From: Dactylorhiza incarnata
Taxonomy: Eukaryota > Streptophyta > Magnoliopsida > Asparagales > Orchidaceae
Assembly (NCBI GenBank): GCA_033032865.1
Contig: JAWHQI010000734.1
Span: 206,319-270,318 of the forward strand
DNA: 64,000 nucleotides
Reading direction: 5' to 3'
Shown here: one piece after another, positions 30,313-39,124 of the stretch
Layout of the letters: each line of letters begins with the position of its first letter
Position numbering within the stretch: the stretch's first letter is position 1
The notes under the pieces: model-generated
The model's input: the letters and a program-made list of their open reading frames with translations, nothing else
Database searches by the model: none
Told to the model about the DNA's origin: nothing
Position numbers and translations under genes: made by a program

Positions 30313-30470
30313 TTTCCTTTGATTAAAATGAGGCAGTTACAGCGGTTACAAGTACAGGAAAGAAGAAGCCGGCCAGTCAGACAGTCCGTAAGACGGGAAA
30401 CTCGAGACCGCAGCTCAAACAAGCGAGCTCCTGGATTCGAGTGTGCGTGTCTTTGGAACAGTGCCGCCCC

Positions 30471-30479
30471 CTATTTATA
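30471..30479 (-). promoter_or_regulatory. LTR TATA box (G)
   Basis: TATAAATAG on the minus strand. Confidence 0.75.
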
Positions 30480-30868
30480 GGCTCGGGGGCCTGCCCGGGT
30501 ATAGGAGAAACTGGCAGGCGGTGACAGGACACACAAAGAAGGAAAAGAAATAAGCCGCGCGACTTGGCGGCTTGCCATTTCGACCTGTCTGACAAGAGGC
30601 TGAGGATGACGCGACCAAGGCGACGATGCAATCCGGGCAGTCTTCATCTTGAGACCGCGACTTATTCTTTGATCCTGAACCTTGGCTTGTCTCTATGGCG
30701 CAATCCGCCCGGTCTCCGACTTGAGACCGCGACTTGTCTTATTGGACTTGGGCTTGGATTATCTTTAGTACTTGAGGGCGGTCTGAATTATGTTAGACCG
30801 CCCGTCCTGTGCTAGTTGGTGTTGATGGACAATGTATAACCTGAGCCGGGCGACTTGGATCCGCAAAC

Positions 30869-31867
30869 TGGAATGGGTAAAACTTGTTGTCCATTGGATG
30901 TAGGGCTCTGATCTCATTCCAAAAGGCGTTGTGGTCAAAAATCAGACAACCGGATCAAAAGCTATGGGTGTTTGAAGTTTAGGTGCCAATTGGAGTAAAA
31001 TCCCTCATTTCAACTGCAATCCACTATACGTCGACCACCAAATGAACTTGATCGAGTAAATCCTATTCCCCTTGGGATGTATGGCTCTTAGCTCTTTCCG
31101 AAAAGGTGTTTTGTGCAAAATCCGGACATCCAGATTTAAAGTTATAGCTGTTTGAAGTTTAGGTGTCAGTTGGAGCTAAATCCCACATTACCACTTCAAC
31201 TCAATGCATATCGACCGCTAAACGAACTACATTGGGTAAAACTCGCTCTCCATTGAATGTAGGGCTCATAGCTCATTTCAAAGAGGTGTTGTGGGCAAAA
31301 ATCACACAACCTGATCAAAAATTATGGTTGTTTGAAGTTTAGGTGTCATTTGGAGCTACATTTTGCATTAACAGTGCAACCCGCTCAATATGGACACCTA
31401 AATGAACTGTAATGGTAAAACTTGTGCTTGAATGATTGTAGGGCTCCGATCTCATTCCTAAATGGTGTTGTGGGGATAAAATCAGACAACCGGATCAAAA
31501 GCTGTTGCTTTTTAAAGTTTGAGTGTCATTTGGAGCTAAATCTCTCACTTTTACTACAAACCGCATCTAAAATTCTTTCATTTTGAAATGTATGTGTCAT
31601 ATGGAGCTAAATCTCGCATTAACACTACAACCCACTGTATATCGACCTCTAAACGACCTTAAATGGGTTAAATTCGTTCTCCATTGGATTTTGGGCTCCA
31701 ATCTCATTACGAAAAGGTATTGTGGGCGAAAATCGGAGAACCAGATAAAAGTTATGTATCTTTAAAGTTTAGGTCTCCTTTCGAGCTAAATACCTTATTA
31801 CAAACCCGTTGTATATTGACCACTAAACAAACTGGATGGGTTAAATTTGCTTTACATTGGATGTAGG
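30869..31867. repeat. Satellite array, block 2
   Basis: This is the continuation of the 1.5-kb higher-order repeat. It resumes in the same monomer that G interrupts and ends at GGATGTAGG, the insertion point of element A. Confidence 0.92.
31863..31867. other. Target-site duplication of element A, left copy
   Basis: GTAGG precedes the LTR start and is repeated at 40509-40513 after the 3' LTR. Confidence 0.9.
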
Positions 31868-31994
31868 TGTTTACCCAGAAAACGGCGATCCTCTACGAGG
31901 AGGCCTTTTTCACGGCGTTTTTATACATGACGCGCCCAGAATGGTAAGAAGGGACGACCTCCTCCTTCAGATCACCCAAGGCGTGTGGCCTCCG

Positions 31995-32745
31995 TCAGGC
32001 CGCCCAGCAGGGGCGGCCTCCTCCGTCAGACCGCCCAGCAGGGGCGGCCTCCTCCGTCAGACCGCCCAGCAGGGGCGGCCTCCTCCGTCAGACCGCCCGG
32101 CAGGGGCGGCCTACTCCGTCAGACCGCCCGGCAGGGGCGGCCTACTCCGTCAGACCGCCCGGCAGGGGCGGCCTACTCCGTCAGACCGCCCGGCAGGGGC
32201 GGCCTCCTCCGTCAGACCGCCCGGCAGGGGCGGCCTCCTCCGTCAGACCGCCCAGCAGGGGCGGCCTCCTCCGTCAGACCGCCCGGCAGGGGCGGCCTAC
32301 TCCGTCAGACCGCCCAGCAGGGGCGGCCTCCTCCGTCAGACCGCCCAGCAGGGGCGGCCTCCTCCGTCAGACCGCCCAGCAGGGGCGGCCTCCTCCGTCA
32401 GACCGCCCAGCAGGGGCGGCCTCCTCCGTCAGACCGCCCAGCAGGGGCGGCCTCCTCCGTCAGACCGCCCAGCAGGGGCGGCCTCCTCCGTCAGACCACC
32501 TGGCAGGGACGGCCTCCTCCGTCAGACCGCCCAGCAGGGGCGGCCTCCTCCGTCAGACCGCCCAGCAGGGGCGGCCTCCTCCGTCAGACCGCCCAGCAGG
32601 GGCGGCCTCCTCCGTCAGACCGCCCAGCAGGGGCGACCTCCTCCGTCAGGCCGCCCAGCAGGGGCGGCCTCCTCCGTCAGGCCGCCCAGCAGGGACGGCT
32701 TCCTCCGTCAGGCCGCCAAGCCGGACGGCCTCTTCCTTCAGACCG
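31995..32745 (+). repeat. 31-bp hairpin minisatellite in the 5' LTR (A)
   Basis: There are about 24 units, each containing CCGCCC-AGCAG-GGGCGG or the GGCAG variant, so every unit can form a 6-bp GC stem. Because 31 is not a multiple of three, all frames stay open and give a periodic pseudo-protein that should not be annotated. The 3' LTR array is one unit shorter. Confidence 0.93.
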
Positions 32746-32799
32746 CAGGTAGGGATCCAGTCACCGGCTCACCGGAGGTGACGACATCGACCCAGAGCC

Positions 32800-32808
32800 T
32801 ATAAATAG
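32800..32808 (+). promoter_or_regulatory. LTR TATA box (A, 5' LTR)
   Basis: GCCTATAAATAGGA is the same core as in the autonomous LTRs, although the sequence on either side differs. Confidence 0.8.
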
Positions 32809-33108
32809 GACCCTCGACCATGAACAAAGGACAGGCAAGTTGGGGGCAAAACTAGCGGCTAGAAACAGCCAGACCGCACCTAGCTGCGGCCTTTCCGAGC
32901 GACCTCGACAAAGCAGCCCGGGCGACCTCAAGAAACAGGCCGGGCGGCCTCAACAAAGCAGCCCGGGCGACCTCAAGAAACAGGCCGGGCGGCCTCAGCA
33001 AAACAGCCTGGGCGACTTGTCTTTCTTATATGTCATCCTCTTGTACTCATTTCATTTCCATGTACTAAAAGTGGCAAGTTGTAAGACAGATTATTGAATA
33101 AAGGGAAA

Positions 33109-33142
33109 GCCCGTCGCAGGAGTGGCTTTTGCCGCGACGGGC
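33109..33142 (+). other. LTR hairpin shared with the autonomous elements (A)
   Basis: GCCCGTCGC (33109-33117) pairs with GCGACGGGC (33134-33142). It is one of the few blocks this LTR shares with B-G. Confidence 0.7.
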
Positions 33143-33284
33143 GAAGTCTGGCCTCGCCGCAAGCTAGCGGCCCTCTCTTCTTCTCCCCTCTTCACTCGCG
33201 ACCCAAGTAACCAGCTGCTCGCGGCCTCCTTTTCCCCCAATCCCCTCGAGTAGATCGTGGAGGTGCAATTTTGGATTCAACAGA

Positions 33285-33302
33285 AACACGCGACCTTCAG
33301 AT
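33285..33302 (+). other. Primer-binding site of element A
   Basis: AACACGCGACCTTCAGAT lies two bases after the LTR end and matches the site of the autonomous elements for 18 bases before diverging. Confidence 0.65.
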
Positions 33303-33562
33303 TGCGAGTGGTTGATGAACAACAGTTGCGATGAAGACGCGAGATTTGGCCTAAAATACCTTCAATTTTAAAACGGCCATAACTTTTGATCCGGGTGTCG
33401 GAATTCAGAAATTCAAAGCCCGACGCAACCGTCTTGAGCCGAGCTATCCAAAAAGTTATTTTAGCGGTTCCCCGTTCAGGCACTTTTTAGCCCTCGGATT
33501 TCAGAAATTCGGCTCCGTTTGAAAGTTATTTCAGTTTTTCTCTTTCAACATTTCCTGTTTTC
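33303..33562 (+). other. 5' leader of element A with a satellite-like motif
   Basis: No gene is seen before the gag ATG. GCCATAACTTTTGATCCGG (about 33376-33394) is the exact reverse complement of the core of the flanking satellite, with further similarity on both sides. Two weaker AAAGTTATTT stretches follow near 33450 and 33525. Confidence 0.6.
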
Positions 33563-34915
33563 ATGGATCATCCGTCAGAAGACCTCGAGCATCCTTCCAA
33601 TCATCTTGAAGTTCCTGTTCAAAGTGGCGACATAAACCCCCTATTAGCAGAGATCGCCCACCTCAAAAGACAAGTGGATTCTCAACTTAATACTATAGCA
33701 GCTACTTATGACAAGCCTTCTAGCAGTCATCTAGAACATTTGTTACAACCTGAAGCAGCAGGACTCTCTATTCCTCATTATGAGTCTCATAAGGTTAGTA
33801 TGGGTGATCCACCTTACCTTGTTGATAGACTAACAATTCCTGCAGGAGAAGAACAAGAACCTTCCCCATTATCATACAAAATTCGTTGGGAAGTAGTCCC
33901 AAATGACTTCAAAGAGCCTCGTCTGCCAGTCTATTCTGGAATGAGTGATCCGGTTTTTCATCTGCAAGCCTTTGAGGCAGCTACCTCACTAAGAGCTCTA
34001 CCAGATGGTATCAAGTGTAAACTTCTCATCATGACCTTTGACGGTCAAGTTTTGGATTGGTTCTACCATTTACCATCTCAATCGATCAATTGCTTCGGAG
34101 ATCTTCGAAGAGAATTTTATTTGAGGTTCAGCACTTTAAGGAAACGTAAGAGAGGTCTTCCAGCTCTTTTTCAGATCAAGCAAATGGATAACGAATCCAC
34201 GGCTCACTTCATCGATCGCTTTCAAAAAGAAATCCTTGATGTTGTTAATGCTGATCAAAGTCTCTATAAACATGCCTTAATTAATGGTCTCCAGGAAGGT
34301 CCTCTTAAGTTTGAAGTCACCATGAAAGAGCCAGAATCTTATGCTCATCTTATTGAAATAGCAAATCAGTTCATTAAGGCCGAGGATGCGAACCCCGATT
34401 ATTTTGCTTCTTTAATTCAGAGGCCCCAACAACAACAGAAGGATTATTCTTCTCATGGTCATCTTCCTATCAATCGCCGTGGCTATTTGTTAGAATATGA
34501 ACAAGGTCCCAACTTATCATCTCAACGTGAAATATGCTATGATTATGAGCATCTATCTGCTTCTCCAAGTTTCCTGCAGCTAAATCAATCAGAGCTATGT
34601 CTTGTCAACCCTCATATCCCAACTCAGACTTATAGTTACAGGTCATGCAATTCTCCTCGCCCGCATAAGCAAGATAAGCTCCGAGGAAGGTATACAGGTT
34701 TAACTATCTCAATGAAAGAAGCTCTTCAGATTATCCAGCAAGAACCTGGTTTTACAAGGCCTTCTCTCATGCGACCTGATCATAGGAATTGTCACAAAGA
34801 CTTGTTTTGTCAATACCACATGTGTGTGGGTCATGATACAGAAAAGTGTCGCGCTCTACATAAGCTTGTAGAGAAGTTGTCGAAAAAAGGCAAACTGCGG
34901 GAATATGTTGCTTAA
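33563..34915 (+). CDS. gag: Gag protein of element A
   Basis: This 450-aa open frame encodes a capsid-nucleocapsid precursor that would package element RNA in cytoplasmic virus-like particles. The capsid region spans about residues 115-285 (VFHLQAFEAATSLRAL, LDWFYHLPSQSINCFGDLRR, ALINGLQEGPLKFE). It is related to, but clearly different from, Gag of element B. A variant zinc knuckle of the form CX2HX4HX4C uses C416, H419, H424 and C429 (CQYHMCVGHDTEKC), as in the autonomous Gags, and the protein ends ten to twenty residues later with GKLREYVA. The ATG was chosen as the first in frame, 280 bp after the LTR. No protease domain follows: the frame stops and repeats begin. The intact frame in a gag-only element suggests that the protein is still useful to it. 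Confidence 0.92.
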   Translation: MDHPSEDLEHPSNHLEVPVQSGDINPLLAEIAHLKRQVDSQLNTIAATYDKPSSSHLEHLLQPEAAGLSIPHYESHKVSMGDPPYLVDRLTIPAGEEQEPSPLSYKIRWEVVPNDFKEPRLPVYSGMSDPVFHLQAFEAATSLRALPDGIKCKLLIMTFDGQVLDWFYHLPSQSINCFGDLRREFYLRFSTLRKRKRGLPALFQIKQMDNESTAHFIDRFQKEILDVVNADQSLYKHALINGLQEGPLKFEVTMKEPESYAHLIEIANQFIKAEDANPDYFASLIQRPQQQQKDYSSHGHLPINRRGYLLEYEQGPNLSSQREICYDYEHLSASPSFLQLNQSELCLVNPHIPTQTYSYRSCNSPRPHKQDKLRGRYTGLTISMKEALQIIQQEPGFTRPSLMRPDHRNCHKDLFCQYHMCVGHDTEKCRALHKLVEKLSKKGKLREYVA

Positions 34916-35081
34916 AAATATTATTGTAAAATCTTTTCTAGCAATATCGGTTATTCACTCGAAGTGATGCTGGATCTACTTTCATTGGCAGAAAGGTTTG
35001 TCTTAAAACTCTTTCAGTTATGTTTGCATTAGCTCTTTCCTTCAAATGCATACATGGTTGAAAATGGCTTGTGAATGTTGT
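34916..35081 (+). other. Short spacer after gag (A)
   Basis: I see no gene or repeat here. Confidence 0.5.
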
Positions 35082-35822
35082 GGCAATCAAACCCATCTTT
35101 CGATGGTCGCCAAAATCTCTAAAGGCAATCAAACCCATCTTTCGATGGTCGCCAAAATCTCTAAAGGCAATCAAACCCATCTTTCGATGGTCGCCAAAAT
35201 CTCTAAAGGCAATCAAACCCATCTTTCGATGGTCGCCAAAATCTCTAAAGGCAATCAAACCCATCTTTCGATGGTCGCCAAAATCTCTAAAGGCAATCAA
35301 ACCCATCTTTCGATGGTCGCCAAAATCTCTAAAGGCAATCAAACCCATCTTTCGATGGTCGCCAAAATCTCTAAAGGCAATCAAACCCATCTTTCGATGG
35401 TCGCCAAAATCTCTAAAGGCAATCAAACCCATCTTTCGATGGTCGCCAAAATCTCTAAAGGCAATCAAACCCATCTTTCGATGGTCGCCAAAATCTCTAA
35501 AGGCAATCAAACCCATCTTTCGATGGTCGCCAAAATCTCTAAAGGCAATCAAACCCATCTTTCGATGGTCGCCAAAATCTCTAAAGGCAATCAAACCCAT
35601 CTTTCGATGGTCGCCAAAATCTTAAAGGCAATCAAACCCATCTTTCGATTGTCGCCAAAATCTCTAAAGGCAATCAAACCCATCTTTCGATGGTCGCCAA
35701 AATCTCTAAAGGCAATCAAACCCATCTTTCGATGGTCGCCGAAATCTTAAAGGCAATCAAACCCGTCTTCCGATGGTCGCTCAAATCTTTAAAAGCAATT
35801 GAACCCATCTTTTGATGGTCGC
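35082..35822 (+). repeat. 42-bp tandem repeat in element A
   Basis: There are about 17 nearly identical units containing CCCATCTTTCGATGGTCGCC. CCATC and GATGG form a small hairpin with a TTTC loop in each unit. Units are almost identical up to about 35740 and diverge after. The period is a multiple of three, so both strands show long periodic frames that do not look like genes. Confidence 0.93.
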
Positions 35823-36009
35823 CTCTTTATAGTTTCATCTTTATATATCCACATTATAGTGGTTGCTCCAATTGAGCATTACTGCTTCCTTTGCATATGA
35901 TACAGGTGCTATGCTAGCTTTTTGCTTACAAATGAGGTGAATATCACCATATTGTATCTAGACATCCAAAAACTTCTTTTCTATAGATGTTTTTATGAGA
36001 AGATGAACA
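35823..36009 (+). other. Spacer between the two arrays (A)
   Basis: I see no gene or repeat here. Confidence 0.5.
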
Positions 36010-38965
36010 GGTGATTGCGAGTTCTCTTCAGGTACTCGCATATTAGATTATTTTATACCTGCTTTATGTTCTGTTTTGCAGAGATTAGCAGGTATTTGCG
36101 AGTTCTCTTCAGGTACTCGCATATTAGATCGTTTTATACCTGCTTTATGTTCTGTTTTGCAGATATTAGCAGGTATTCGCGAGTTCTCTTCAGGTACTCG
36201 CGTATTAGATTGTTTTATACCTGCTTTATGATCTGTTTTGCAGATATTAGCAGTTATTTGCGAGTTCTCTTCAGGTACTCGCATATTAGATCGTTTTATA
36301 CCTGCTTTATGTTCTGTTTTGCAGATATTAGCAGGTATTCGCGAGTTCTCTTCAGGTACTCGCGTATTAGATTGTTTTATATCTGCTTTATGTTCTGTTT
36401 TGCAGATATTAGCAGGTATTCGCGAGTTCTCTTCAGGTACTCGCGTATTAGATTGTTTTATACCTGCTTTATGATCTGTTTTGCAGATATTAGCAGGTAT
36501 TCGCGAGTTCTCTTCAGGTACTCGCGTATTAGATTGTTTTATACCTGCTTTATGATCTGTTTTGCAGATATTAGCAGGTATTTGCGAGTTCTCTTCAGGT
36601 ACTCGCATATTAGATCGTTTTATACCTGCTTTATGTTCTGTTTTGCAGATATTAGCAGGTATTCGCGAGTTCTCTTCAGGTACTCGCGTATTAGATTGTT
36701 TTATACCTGCTTTATGATCTGTTTTGCAGATATTAGCAGGTATTTGCGAGTTCTCTTCAGGTACTCGCATATTAGATCGTTTTATACCTGCTTTATGTTC
36801 TGTTTTGCAGATATTAGCAGGTATTCGCGAGTTCTCTTCAGGTACTCGCGTATTAGATTGTTTTATACCTGCTTTATGATCTGTTTTGCAGATATTAGCA
36901 GGTATTCGCGAGTTCTCTTCAGGTACTCGCGTATTAGATTGTTTTATACCTGCTTTATGTTCTGTTTTGCAGATATAAGCAGGTATTCGCGAGTTCTCTT
37001 CAGGTACTCGCGTGTTAGATTGTTTTATACCTGCTTTATGATCTGTTTTGCAAATATTAGCAGGTATTCGCGAGTTCTCAACAGGTACTCGCGTATTAGA
37101 TTGTTTTATACCTGCTTTATGTTCTGTTTTGCAGAGATTAGCAGGTATTCGCGAGTTCTCTTCAGGTACTCGCGTATTAGATTGTTTTATACCTGCTTTA
37201 TGTTCTGTTTTGCAGATATTAGTAGGTATTCGCGAGTTCTCTTCAGGTACTCGCGTATTAGATTGTTTTATACCTGCTTTATGATCTGTTTTGCAGATAT
37301 TAGCGGGTATTTGCGAGTTCTCTTCAGGTACTCGCGTATTAGATTGTTTTATACCTGCTTTATGTTCTGTTTTGCAGATATAAGCAGATATTCGCGAGTT
37401 CTCTTCAGGTACTCGCGTATTAGATTGTTTTATACCTGCTTTATGACCTGCTTTGCAGATATTAGTAGGTATTCGCGAGTTCTCTTTAGGTACTCGCGTT
37501 ATATTGTATGTCTGCTTTATGTTCTGTTTTGCAGATATTAGCAGGTATTCGCGAGTTCTCTTCAGGTACTCGCGTATTAGATTGTTTTATACCTGCTTTA
37601 TGTTCTGTTTTGCAGATATTAGCAGGTATTCGCGAGTTCTCATCTGGTACTCGCATAATAGATTGTTTTATACCTGCTTTATGTTCTGTTTTTGCAGATA
37701 TTAGCAGATATTCGCGAGTTCTCTTCGGGGAATCGCGTATTAGATTGTTTTATACCTGCTTTATGTTCTGTTTTGCAGATATTAGCAGATATTCGCGAGT
37801 TCACTTCAGGTACTCGCGTATTAGATTGTTTTATACCTACTTTATGTTCTGTTTTGCAGAGATTAGCAGGTATTCGCGAGTTCTCTTCAGGTACTCGCGT
37901 TATAGATTGTTTTATACATGCACTTGAGTTCTCTCTTTTGTAGAGATTAGCAGGTGTTCGCGAGTTCTATTCAGATACTCGCGTTATGTTTTATACCTGC
38001 TTCGAGTTCTCTTTTGTAGAGATTAACCGGTATCCGCGAGTTCTTTTCAGGTACTCGCATTAGGTTTTGTATACCTGCTTTAATTCCTCTTTTGCAGAAA
38101 ATAGCAGGTGATCGCGAGTTCTCTTCAGGTACTCGCGTTATATTGAATGTCTGCTTTGAGTTCTGTTTTGCAGAAATTAGCAGGTCTTCGCGAGTTCTTT
38201 TCAGGTACTCGCATTGTATTTTATATGCCTAGTTTGAGTTCTCTTTTGTAGAGATTAGCAGGTTTTCGCAAGTTCTTTTCAGGTACTCGCGTTATATTTA
38301 ATATGTCTGCTTTGAGTTCACCTTTGCAGAGATTACCAGGTCTTCGCGAGTTCTTTTTAGGTACTCGCGTTATATTTTGTATGTTTTTTCAGAGATTAGT
38401 AGGTATTCGCGAGTTCTCTTCAGGTACTCGCATTATAGATTATTCTTATACCTGCTTTCAGTGCCCTTTTGCAGACATTAGCAGGTATTCACGAGTTCTT
38501 TTCAGGTACTCGCGCTATGTTTTATACCTGCCTTGAATTCTCTTTTACAGAAAATTGCAGGTGTTCGCGAGTTCTCTTCAGGTACTCGCGTTATGTTTAA
38601 TATGCCTGCTTTAAGTTCTGTTTTTGCAGAGGTTAGCAGGTGTTCGCGAGTTCTCTTCAGGTACTCACGTTATAGATTCTTTTGCCTACTTTAAGTTCTT
38701 TTGCATAGATTTGCAGGTGTTCGTGAGTTCTATTCAGGTACTCGCATTGTAGTTTGCTTTACACCTGCTTAGAGTTCTCTTTTGCAGAGATTAGCACTTT
38801 TTGGCCCCTCTCTTCATGTACTCGCGCTATAGTAAATACCTGCTTAAGCTTTCTTTTGCAGAGGTTAGCAGGTGATCGCGAGTTCTCTCCAGGCACTCGC
38901 GTGTTCCTATCTCTTTCTGCATGCTCTAACTTTTGCCTTGCAGAAATTACCATATATTGGCAAAG
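36010..38965 (+). repeat. 81-bp tandem repeat with nested stem-loops in element A
   Basis: About 23 regular 81-bp units (to ~37910) are followed by about a dozen degenerate ones. Each regular unit has an outer stem AGCAGGTAT/ATACCTGCT (9 bp) enclosing an inner stem CGCGAGT/ACTCGCG around TCTCTTCAGGT. In five units the first pair of the inner stem is T-A (TGCGAGT/ACTCGCA) in place of C-G, and one unit near 37312 has T-G. The 508-codon frame across the array follows from the period and is not considered a gene. Confidence 0.92.
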
Positions 38966-39079
38966 CATGATCAGGTACTTGCAAGACTCTTCTCTTTTTT
39001 ATAAGTGCCTTAACTCTTCTCCCTCGCAGAAGGAAGACAATTTGTGAAATACGGATCACGATTTTCGTGGGTAAGTTCT

Positions 39080-39124
39080 ACTTTTTCGAAGTTCTCTATG
39101 GAACTTGAAAAAGTGCGGGGATTA
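39080..39124 (+). other. Bulged-G hairpin and polypurine tract (A)
   Basis: ACTTTTTCGAAGTTC (39080-39094) pairs with GAACTTGAAAAAGT (39101-39114) with one bulged G, at the same place as in the autonomous elements although the arm sequences differ. GCGGGGATTA (39115-39124) abuts the 3' LTR. Confidence 0.75.

Larger units (their letters stand above)
26076..30868 (-). mobile_element. Element G: retrotransposon fragment truncated at both ends in the satellite
   Basis: On the minus strand the fragment starts within a 5' LTR, continues through the primer-binding site, gag, protease and reverse transcriptase, and stops in the second RNase H at PVTNN. Neither end is a real LTR border. Both flanks belong to the same satellite monomer type and about 75 bp of that monomer are missing between them. 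Short overlaps (GTTATT on the left, CAAAC on the right) are shared by element and satellite at the junctions. This looks like break repair or deletion, not integrase-made ends. Confidence 0.85.
30172..30868 (-). repeat. Truncated 5' LTR of element G
   Basis: The LTR end TGAACTCAACA type is present at 30172, but the first ~60 bp of the LTR are missing and replaced by satellite (CTGGAATGGGTAAAAC). The palindromic segment upstream of the TATA box (CTATTTATA at 30471-30479) has collapsed between two GGGCAGG copies. Confidence 0.85.
31868..33282 (+). repeat. 5' LTR of element A (1,415 bp)
   Basis: The LTR runs from TGTTTACCCAGAAAAC to GGATTCAACA. The centre is a 31-bp minisatellite (about 31995-32745). 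A TATA box lies at 32800-32808, and two ~42-bp units containing GCAGCCCGGGCGACCTC follow near 32910-33010. The terminal ~170 bp resembles the autonomous LTRs, with the hairpin pair at 33109-33142 and beyond. Confidence 0.95.

Noticed and set aside
31857..32804. Long Pro/Arg/Gly-rich frames across the 31-bp array (also 39105-40030)
   Set aside because: The repeat period is not a multiple of three and lacks stops, so several frames stay open at once. There is no codon structure, and the frames span LTR borders.
35046..35750. Three overlapping periodic frames across the 42-bp array
   Set aside because: Same reason: stop-free frames on both strands of a short repeat with no recognisable domain.
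35082..35822. Possible CRISPR array
   Set aside because: Units are contiguous and identical, with no unique spacers and no cas genes; the context is a plant retrotransposon.
36015..37541. 508-codon frame across the 81-bp array and 240-codon frame on the other strand
   Set aside because: The period of 81 is a multiple of three, so any stop-free frame repeats. Both strands are open, and the hairpin structure explains the conservation better.
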